This document shows, piece by piece, positions 13,944 to 19,355 of a stretch of DNA of 19,355 nucleotides. Below the pieces are notes generated by a model. It worked only from the letters and a program-made list of their open reading frames with translations, was not told where the DNA came from and ran no database searches. Numbering within the stretch: position 1 is the first letter of the stretch; every line of letters begins with the position of its first letter. Source of the DNA: RGIG7450 sp045648785 (GTDB lineage: Bacteria; Bacillota; Clostridia; RUG12999). The stretch lies in assembly GCA_045648785.1 (NCBI GenBank), contig JAZROP010000030.1, forward strand, positions 1 to 19,355, written 5' to 3'. The position numbers were made by a program, and so were the translations under genes.

Positions 13944-16238
13944 TTATTTAGCGATAAATTCAAGGGCTCTTGCCATAATTACGGCACACATTTCTCTTGT
14001 GAGAATGTCCTGAGGGTTAAATTTGCCGTCAGAACCTTCCATTATACCTGATTCTGCAAGAGCGTTTACAGAGTCTTTAGCCCAATTGGATATTTCAGTA
14101 GAATCAGCATAGTTTGCGGATTTTTCGGAGGAGAGTTTTAAAATTCTTGCAAGAACAACTGCAGCCTGTTCGCGAGTAACTGAGTTGTCGGGAGAGAAAC
14201 TTGTTTCTCCGGTACCAGTCATGAAACCTAATTTATAAACAGTGCAAACGGATTTATAGAACCAGTCGTCAGGATTAATGTCTTCAAAAAGAACATCTGC
14301 TTCGGTTTCATCGGAATCGGTAAGCCTGAGCAGAATGGTTGCAAGCTCAGCGCGGGAAAGGTGTGCCTGAGGATTGATATTTCCGGCAGTATCACCCTTA
14401 AACAATCCTGCAGCGACTGCTTTTTTTACCCCATCAATTGCCCAGCCTGAAATGCTTGAACTGTCATTGTAAGTGAGAGTAATTTCAGGGGATTTTTCTG
14501 CCTCCTTTTCTGTATTTTCCGTATCATCCGGTTCTTCGGGCTTTGCGTCCTCGGCATTTTCTTTATTATCCGATTTTGTCGGGGGTAGAGGTGAGCCACC
14601 GGATTGAGGGCTTGATGGTGCAGAAGCGGAGGCAACATCAATACTGAAAGGTTTAATACGCACTATTGAGGGATAGGAATCTATATTTTCCTTATAAATC
14701 TTTACCATCTGACTTCCGGATGTGGTTGGTGTTACAGTTGCAACACCATTTTCGTTGGTGGTAAACTTTAAAGCACCTACCTCAACGGTTGCCCCAACGA
14801 CGGGAACAGTTACATTCTGACTGGTTGTATAGTCAAAATATGTGGAGTTAACTGTAACATTAAAAGAGGTGTTCTGCTTAAAGGTATCGGTAGAAAGAGT
14901 ATATGTTGGGATAAGAGTCTGAGGTTCAAACATACCATAATATAACAATATTTCATCATTTTCTGTTAAACTTACGGTGTCGGCGGATGCAGAAAGGGAT
15001 TGCCCGTTCAGAACTACAAGCCATCCGTCCCAACCACCAAATTTTCCGGCAGTTTCCGAATTAATGCTTTTGATATAAGCTCCATACTCACCGGCTTCGA
15101 TTATATAAGGTATGGAATTCTTGTCAAGAGCGGCTTTGATTGCATCTACCAGATTTAAATCATAACCTTTTGTGGTAACATCAGTGTCAAGTATATTTGC
15201 TGTGATGCCCTCAACTCTTACATTTGCAGTTATTTCGGAGCAAACTTCATTGGAAGTGAGACGGAGAAATACGCTTTTGCCGGCTATAATATCACCATAG
15301 GCGATAAGTCCCTGCTGAGTTGCCATTAGGTTTTCGTCGGTTGAACCCGCTTCCCAGGTAAGCATACCGTTTTCTAAAATGTAGGCACTTAAAACATCAG
15401 CAAGAGAAGTTTCACTTTTTATAAATCTGTCGTCACCAAGAAGGTTTAATGTTGCAAGAGAGGAAATTACAGCTTCAAGAGAGTTGGAATTTTCTATGCC
15501 CCAACTTGCAAAACCACCATTTTCAAGCTGCTGAGTTGTAAGATATGTAACGGAAGAAGCAATGATATCAGCGTGCTCTGTCTCGTCCAGAAGCAGCAGA
15601 GCCAGTGAGGTTATATCAACATCGGGAGTAACCACAGGGTCTGCAGCAGGGTCGAAAGGTAGATAACCAAATCCGCCATTGTCGGAGCAGAATGTATCAA
15701 TTAATGCGGTTAAAGCAGCATCTCTATTATAGGGTTCTTTTGCGGCATCAAGAGCCAGCATGGAATAAACTTGTTGGTTGGGATATGCTCCGAAAAGACC
15801 GGTTGTACTATCCTGCTTTTTGGCAAGCTCGTCTGCAATGTCACGGTCCCAGATGTCGTGAACATTCTGTCCGCTTGCGATAAGTCCGAAGATTATACCT
15901 GCATAATCGGTGACGGTTGCTGTTTCACCTAGGGTTTCAGTGGTCCATTCGGGAAGGGTATAGCTTGATAAATCAGCACCTGCGCCATAGAGAGCCACTA
16001 CATCCCACCAGCTTGTCAAAACAGAATTTGACTGGTAGTAGGAAACGATGCTGTCACGATAGTCTTCAGGCGTTAATGCTGAAGGAGTATCATCTTCAGT
16101 TGTCTCAGAAGACTCAGGTTGCTGCTGGGTATTTTCATGCTCAGGCTGAGCGGGTGTATCTTCTGCTAATGCAGAAAACACAGGCAGCATAAATATCATT
16201 AAGATGATTGCTGTCAGTTTAATTAGTTTGTTGTTCAT
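13944..16238 (-). CDS. SLH-anchored transcobalamin-like protein: alpha/alpha-toroid, DUF4430, Big-like domain, three SLH repeats
   Basis: A protein of 764 residues. Signal peptide 1-25 (cut after SALA), acidic linker to about 55. Residues 57-325 form a helical toroid of the prenyltransferase/squalene-cyclase kind with repeats such as TGLFGAYP (146-153), NGGFGYLPF (187-195), NGGFASWG (240-247) and NGMLTWEAG. Residues about 334-435 form a DUF4430 domain (GGWDGWLVVLNGQ at 401-413, then NDEILLYYG). An Ig/Big-like domain follows (about 445-530), with VPVVGATVEVGALKFTTNENGVAT. An acidic, Pro/Lys-rich linker (about 540-585) leads to three SLH domains (about 595-640, 648-702, 708-760). Toroid plus DUF4430 is the order found in animal intrinsic factor and transcobalamin, where the two domains sandwich cobalamin. 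It is first in its operon, with AAAGGAGG 8 bases before the ATG and a cobalamin riboswitch with terminator upstream. I infer a surface B12-capture protein. Confidence 0.87.
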   Translation of the reverse strand: MNNKLIKLTAIILMIFMLPVFSALAEDTPAQPEHENTQQQPESSETTEDDTPSALTPEDYRDSIVSYYQSNSVLTSWWDVVALYGAGADLSSYTLPEWTTETLGETATVTDYAGIIFGLIASGQNVHDIWDRDIADELAKKQDSTTGLFGAYPNQQVYSMLALDAAKEPYNRDAALTALIDTFCSDNGGFGYLPFDPAADPVVTPDVDITSLALLLLDETEHADIIASSVTYLTTQQLENGGFASWGIENSNSLEAVISSLATLNLLGDDRFIKSETSLADVLSAYILENGMLTWEAGSTDENLMATQQGLIAYGDIIAGKSVFLRLTSNEVCSEITANVRVEGITANILDTDVTTKGYDLNLVDAIKAALDKNSIPYIIEAGEYGAYIKSINSETAGKFGGWDGWLVVLNGQSLSASADTVSLTENDEILLYYGMFEPQTLIPTYTLSTDTFKQNTSFNVTVNSTYFDYTTSQNVTVPVVGATVEVGALKFTTNENGVATVTPTTSGSQMVKIYKENIDSYPSIVRIKPFSIDVASASAPSSPQSGGSPLPPTKSDNKENAEDAKPEEPDDTENTEKEAEKSPEITLTYNDSSSISGWAIDGVKKAVAAGLFKGDTAGNINPQAHLSRAELATILLRLTDSDETEADVLFEDINPDDWFYKSVCTVYKLGFMTGTGETSFSPDNSVTREQAAVVLARILKLSSEKSANYADSTEISNWAKDSVNALAESGIMEGSDGKFNPQDILTREMCAVIMARALEFIAK

Positions 16239-16261
16239 GGGTTTTTCCTCCTTTAGATAAT

Positions 16262-16295
16262 AAAAAAATAAGCCGCTTTGCAAGATGCAAGCGGC
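16262..16295 (-). terminator. Rho-independent terminator in the riboswitch leader (expression platform)
   Basis: On the minus strand GCCGC-TTGCA... folds as 16295-16286 with 16282-16272 (10 bp, one bulged base, three-base loop), followed by TTATTTTTTTA. It lies between aptamer and Shine-Dalgarno, as expected for a transcriptional OFF switch. Confidence 0.88.
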
Positions 16296-16446
16296 ATAAA
16301 CTCACACGGATTTACCCTGTGTGTAAGTTTTAACCAATTCCGTCTCTCGCAGAAAATATGGGTTATTATTTGAAAAAGGCATTCCGACTTTTACGGTAGC
16401 GGGACTGCGAAGGATTTTCACCTTACTTCCCCTTTTTCTATAAGAT
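16296..16446 (-). promoter_or_regulatory. Cobalamin (B12/AdoCbl) riboswitch aptamer
   Basis: The minus strand holds the conserved B12-element core: GGGGAAG (from about 16434), then GGTGAAAATCC and GCAGTCCCGCTACCGTAA, which match the family pattern GGUGaaAaUCC...GCaGuCCCGCaACuGUaa closely. A later CGAGAGACGG segment fits the conserved 3' region loosely. After it a hairpin (AAACT/CACAC with GTGTG/AGTTT, 16298-16330) shows a GGUA loop sequence that could pair with UACC in the CCGCUACC loop, the known L5-L13 kissing interaction. Terminator, AAAGGAGG and the start codon follow. Binding of cobalamin is expected to stop transcription, so the operon should be on when B12 is scarce. I am confident of the class and less so of the exact ends. 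Confidence 0.93.
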
Positions 16447-16455
16447 ATGTAGTTT

Positions 16456-17025
16456 TTATTTTAATTTCTGAGCAAGAAGTCTTAGAGCTTTGCCTCTGTG
16501 ACTAATTGCATTTTTCTCATCAGCAGACATTTGGGCAATGGTTTTCCCCATTTCGGGAATGTAGAAAATGGGGTCGTACCCAAATCCGTTTTCACCTGCA
16601 GGGGAAGTTGAAATAACCCCTTCACAGATACCATCAGCCTCAAAGGTTTTACCGTCAGGAAAAATCATACATACGGATGAAATAAATCTTGCGCTGCGGT
16701 TTTCTGCACCAGTCATGTTTTTCAGTAGTTTTGTGCATCTGTCTGCATCGGTGCCTTCGGCATATCTTGCAGAGTAAATCCCCGGGGCACCGTCCAGAAA
16801 GTCAACCATAAGTCCCGAATCATCTGCAATAACGGGTATGCCGGATGCCTGCATAAAGGCGGTTGCCTTAATTCTTGCGTTCTCGGCAAAGGTGGTCCCT
16901 GTTTCTTCCGGATCGAGGTCAATTCCAAATTCTTTAGGAGAAACAGTTTCAAAACCAAGAGGTAACAAAATTTGTGAAAATTCCATAATTTTGCCTTTAT
17001 TACCTGTAGCTGCCAAAACTTTCAT
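16456..17025 (-). CDS. rdgB: XTP/dITP diphosphatase (Ham1/RdgB)
   Basis: Hydrolyses non-canonical purine nucleotides (XTP, dITP, ITP) to monophosphates plus pyrophosphate and keeps the nucleotide pool clean. The 189 residues carry the family signatures: TGNKGK (7-12), PEETGTTFAENARIKA (39-54), ADDSGL (67-72, with catalytic D69), GFGYDPIF (147-154) and SHRGKA (175-180). I set the start at ATG 17025, with GGAG 8 bases upstream; a second in-frame ATG at 17031 is only 2 bases from that GGAG and overlaps the stop of yloV. The gene follows yloV within 5 bases and ends the yloU-yloV-rdgB run. The B12 riboswitch begins almost directly after it on the same strand, and no terminator hairpin is seen between them. 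Confidence 0.95.
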   Translation of the reverse strand: MKVLAATGNKGKIMEFSQILLPLGFETVSPKEFGIDLDPEETGTTFAENARIKATAFMQASGIPVIADDSGLMVDFLDGAPGIYSARYAEGTDADRCTKLLKNMTGAENRSARFISSVCMIFPDGKTFEADGICEGVISTSPAGENGFGYDPIFYIPEMGKTIAQMSADEKNAISHRGKALRLLAQKLK

Positions 17026-17030
17026 AAACA

Positions 17031-18659
17031 TTACTCCGCAGAAATAGTGTAGTAATATACCGGCTGACCGCCGCATTGCAGCATAACATCGCAGTCGGGA
17101 TATTTTTCGGCTAACATATCGGTGATAACGGAAGCATCAGCTTCTTCAACCTCGCTGCCGTAATAAACCGTTATAACAGATACCGAGTCATCGCACAAAT
17201 CTTCGCAAAGGGTTGAAATAACCTCATGCATATCTGTGCCCGTAGATACAATTTTCTTGTCCGACAGACCGATAAGGTTACCCTCCTTGATTTCAAGACC
17301 ATTTGATGAAGTGTCGCGCACCGCATAGGTTACCAGACCGGTTTTAACAACCGAAGCAGCCTCAGTCATTGCTTCTGCATTTTCGTCGGCAGATGCATCG
17401 GGGTTAAAAGTTATAGCCGCAGAAATGCCCTGAGGAACGGTTTTTGTAGGTATAACACGAACATCACAATCAACCAGGTCTGCTGCTGTTTCAGCAGCGA
17501 GAATTATGTTTGAGTTGTTGGGCATAACATAAACCACATCTGCGTTTACGGCAAGTATTCCGTCGGCGATATCGCCTGCACTGGGGTTCATTGTTTGACC
17601 ACCCTCGATTATTTTTGCAATTTCAAGCTCGCGGAAAATTTCAGAGAAACCTTCGCCGCTTGAAACCGCTATCATAGCATATGGAACCTTTTCTGCGGGA
17701 GCAGACTCAGCCGACTCAAGCTCTTCACGAAGATTTTCGCTGTGCTGATATCGCATGTTGTCGATTTTGATATTGATAAGTCCGCCAAGTTTTAGTGCCG
17801 CTTGAAGAACGGTACCCGGATTGTCGGTGTGGATATGAACTTTTACAACATCAAAGTCTTCGATAACAAGCATGCAGTCGCCAAGGGGAGAAATTGTATC
17901 TCTGAATTCGTTGACCGATGACGAAGTATTTGTTTTTTCAATAAGAAATTCTGTACAGTAGCCAAAAGTAATTTCCTCTTCGGAAAGAGTAACATCGCCT
18001 GCGGCTGCGGAAGAGGAATCTGCCGCCTCGGTTGCTTCAATAATATTTCCGGTTGAAATGTAGGCGTACATACCTTCGAGGATACAGTACCAACCCATAC
18101 CGCCGGCATCAACAACGCCCGCTTCCTTGAGTTTGGGAAGAAGCTCAGGGGTGTTGTCCAGAGCAACTTTTGCACCGTCAAGTGCTGCTTTTGTAACCGC
18201 CAGGATATCATCGCTGTTCTGAGCACACTCAAGAGCAGACTCAGCACCACCGCGTGCAACGGTAAGAATTGTACCTTCAGTAGGTTTCATAACAGCCTTG
18301 TAGGCTGTGTCAGATGCTTTTTTTAGAGCATTAGCCCAACTTTTTGCATTGATTTCTCCGGCAGAGGAAAGCTCTGTAGCAAGTCCTCTGAAAAGTTGGG
18401 ACAGAATAACACCCGAGTTACCGCGGGCAGATTTTAAAGTAGCGGAAGCAATTCTGCCGCTGAGAGAAATAGCATCAATGCTTTCATCTGCAGCAACGAC
18501 GGCGTTTCTTGCACCTGTCATTGTCAGATGCATGTTTTTACCTGTATCACCATCCGGAACAGGGAAAACATTGAGTTTATCTAAAATTTCCTTGTTGTTT
18601 CCAAGTTGATTTGCGGCGGAAACAATCATATCGGAAAAGACTTTACCGGTTATAACCAT
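17031..18659 (-). CDS. yloV: DAK2 domain fusion protein YloV (fatty acid kinase A-like)
   Basis: A protein of 542 residues. The N-terminal DhaL/DAK2 kinase domain (about 1-200) contains NVFPVPDGDTGKNM (30-43), whose aspartates bind Mg-ATP. A middle segment includes VVKVHIHTDNPGTVLQAAL, and the C-terminal part (about 310-542) is the FakA/DegV-like domain with VYVMPNNSNIILAAE and CGGQPVYYY. Such proteins phosphorylate fatty acids held on a DegV-type FakB partner; none is encoded here, so a function in exogenous fatty acid use is by family analogy. GGAGG precedes the ATG at 18659, and the stop overlaps the rdgB Shine-Dalgarno. It follows yloU by 17 bases, the widely kept yloU-yloV pair. Confidence 0.92.
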   Translation of the reverse strand: MVITGKVFSDMIVSAANQLGNNKEILDKLNVFPVPDGDTGKNMHLTMTGARNAVVAADESIDAISLSGRIASATLKSARGNSGVILSQLFRGLATELSSAGEINAKSWANALKKASDTAYKAVMKPTEGTILTVARGGAESALECAQNSDDILAVTKAALDGAKVALDNTPELLPKLKEAGVVDAGGMGWYCILEGMYAYISTGNIIEATEAADSSSAAAGDVTLSEEEITFGYCTEFLIEKTNTSSSVNEFRDTISPLGDCMLVIEDFDVVKVHIHTDNPGTVLQAALKLGGLINIKIDNMRYQHSENLREELESAESAPAEKVPYAMIAVSSGEGFSEIFRELEIAKIIEGGQTMNPSAGDIADGILAVNADVVYVMPNNSNIILAAETAADLVDCDVRVIPTKTVPQGISAAITFNPDASADENAEAMTEAASVVKTGLVTYAVRDTSSNGLEIKEGNLIGLSDKKIVSTGTDMHEVISTLCEDLCDDSVSVITVYYGSEVEEADASVITDMLAEKYPDCDVMLQCGGQPVYYYTISAE

Positions 18660-18676
18660 TTGTAGTTTCCTCCAAA

Positions 18677-19030
18677 TTAATCAACTATTTTAACTGTTTC
18701 AACATGAACATTGAACTTGCCGACATCAACGCCGGTGAAATGTTCAAGCTGATAGGTCACACTACTTCTGATGCTGTCGCTTACTGTATGCATATTAATA
18801 CCGTAAGTTGTGGCAATATGAAGGTCAACGGAAAGCTTGCCGTTTTCCGACTTAACCTTAACCCCCTTGGAAAGACTTGAAATATTATTGGGGTTCAAAA
18901 CCTTTCCGCCATTTCCGGCAGTAAGTCCCACAACGCCGTAGCATCCTGCGGCAACATTTGCAATTATTTTAACTAAAACCGAATTGGCAATGCGTATGTT
19001 TCCTCTGGCAGTACTTATATTTATAGCCAT
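18677..19030 (-). CDS. yloU: Asp23/Gls24-family protein YloU
   Basis: A protein of 117 residues of the Asp23/Gls24 family, a small envelope-stress-associated domain. Typical segments are GNIRIANSVLVKIIANVAAGCYGVVGL near the N-terminus and VDLHIATTYGINMHTVSDSIRSSVTYQLEHFTG in the second half. Related proteins such as Asp23 and AmaP affect cell-wall homeostasis, but in YloU the direct function is unsettled. GAAAGGAG precedes the ATG at 19030. It opens the yloU-yloV-rdgB operon from a perfect consensus promoter and diverges from ychF. Confidence 0.9.
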   Translation of the reverse strand: MAINISTARGNIRIANSVLVKIIANVAAGCYGVVGLTAGNGGKVLNPNNISSLSKGVKVKSENGKLSVDLHIATTYGINMHTVSDSIRSSVTYQLEHFTGVDVGKFNVHVETVKIVD

Positions 19031-19065
19031 AACAACTCTCCTTTCAATCGGTCAAACTTGTCTAT

Positions 19066-19094
19066 ATTATATATAATATTTACAGATTTGTCAA
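19066..19094 (-). promoter_or_regulatory. Perfect consensus sigma-A promoter of yloU-yloV-rdgB
   Basis: On the minus strand: TTGACA (19094-19089), 17-bp spacer, TATAAT (19071-19066). Confidence 0.85.
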
Positions 19095-19129
19095 TATTAA
19101 ACCTTTCCGAAGCTTTTTGAAAAAATATA

Positions 19130-19158
19130 TTGATTATATTAAAAATTAATGTTACAAT
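19130..19158 (+). promoter_or_regulatory. Sigma-A promoter of ychF
   Basis: TTGATT (19130-19135), 17-bp spacer, TACAAT (19153-19158), the same hexamers as before the FAD dehydrogenase gene. GGGAGG precedes the ATG at 19191. Confidence 0.8.
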
Positions 19159-19190
19159 ATAATAAGTATTGAAAATGGGAGGAAAATTCA

Positions 19191-19355
19191 ATGAAACTTG
19201 GTATAGTCGGACTTCCAAATGTTGGCAAGAGTACGCTTTTTAATGCTATCACAAAGGCAGGGGCGGAAGCTGCAAACTATCCGTTTTGCACAATAGAGCC
19301 CAATGTGGGTATTGTTGAAGTGCCGGACGAAAGACTTGATGTTCTGGCAAAGATG
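19191..19355 (+). CDS. ychF: Redox-responsive/ribosome-associated GTPase-family ATPase YchF (OLA1), 5' part
   Basis: The first 55 codons are present; the gene continues past the window. The translation begins MKLGIVGLPNVGKSTLFNAITK, with a P-loop GLPNVGKST at residues 7-15, followed by NYPFCTIEPNVGIVEVPDERLD. This sequence is almost diagnostic for YchF/OLA1, an Obg-family protein that prefers ATP over GTP and binds ribosomes. GGGAGG precedes the ATG at 19191 at good spacing. It is divergent from yloU, with separate promoters in the 160-base gap. Confidence 0.96.
   Translation, partial: MKLGIVGLPNVGKSTLFNAITKAGAEAANYPFCTIEPNVGIVEVPDERLDVLAKM

Noticed and set aside
13944..16238. Squalene or terpene cyclase function for the toroid domain
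   Set aside because: It is secreted, has no DxDD-type catalytic motif that I can see, is fused to DUF4430 and SLH domains, and is under a B12 riboswitch.

Overview
The window looks like a piece of a low-GC Gram-positive (Clostridia-type) chromosome. The signs are AAAGGAGG-type ribosome binding sites, sigma-A promoters with 17-bp spacers, a lipoprotein signal, S-layer-homology (SLH) domains, a type III glutamine synthetase next to asnA, and a yloU-yloV pair. I cannot fix family or genus. There are no tRNAs, rRNAs, insertion sequences or CRISPR arrays. Gene density is high, and no gap over about 300 bases lacks a gene or gene remnant.

Layout. (1) 1-1550, minus strand: two small membrane-anchored paralogous proteins with a PepSY-like C-terminal half, then a biotin-protein ligase (birA) cut by the window edge. 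(2) 1646-2272, plus: an Xre/S24-like regulator with its own good promoter and terminator. (3) 2285-3199, minus: a uridine-kinase-family nucleoside kinase. (4) 3376-3795, plus: a decayed creatininase-family gene that has lost its catalytic core. (5) 3812-4471, plus: a hemolysin III/PAQR-family membrane protein. (6) 4681-7786, plus: asnA and glnN (GSIII), an ammonia-to-amide operon. (7) 7835-8371, minus: a DUF5662 protein. (8) 8539-9939, plus: a COG2509-type FAD-dependent dehydrogenase. (9) 10044-13346, plus: a 1100-residue secreted protein with SLH-like N-terminal repeats and a lyase-like body, behind a perfect consensus promoter. (10) 13387-16446, minus: the most interesting part, described below. 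(11) 16456-19030, minus: yloU (Asp23/Gls24), yloV (DAK2/FakA-like) and the nucleotide-pool sanitiser rdgB. (12) 19191-19355, plus: the start of ychF.

The highlight is a two-gene minus-strand operon preceded by a clear cobalamin (B12) riboswitch and an intrinsic terminator. Its first gene encodes a secreted SLH-anchored protein built from an alpha/alpha-toroid (prenyltransferase/squalene-cyclase-like), a DUF4430 beta domain, an Ig/Big-like domain, an acidic linker and three SLH repeats. Its second gene encodes a lipoprotein with a long acidic Pro/Glu linker and a lone DUF4430 domain. Toroid plus DUF4430 is the same domain order as animal intrinsic factor and transcobalamin. With B12-responsive control, this points to a cell-surface cobalamin capture-and-relay system: an S-layer-anchored receptor plus a membrane-tethered partner. 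The binding function and the hand-over are inferences. The riboswitch, the domain layout and the anchoring signals can be read from the sequence.

The rest is mostly ordinary housekeeping. Notable side points are the creatininase pseudogene, the S24-like regulator lacking the expected catalytic residues, the paralogous PepSY-like pair, and the strongly promoted surface protein convergent with the B12 operon.
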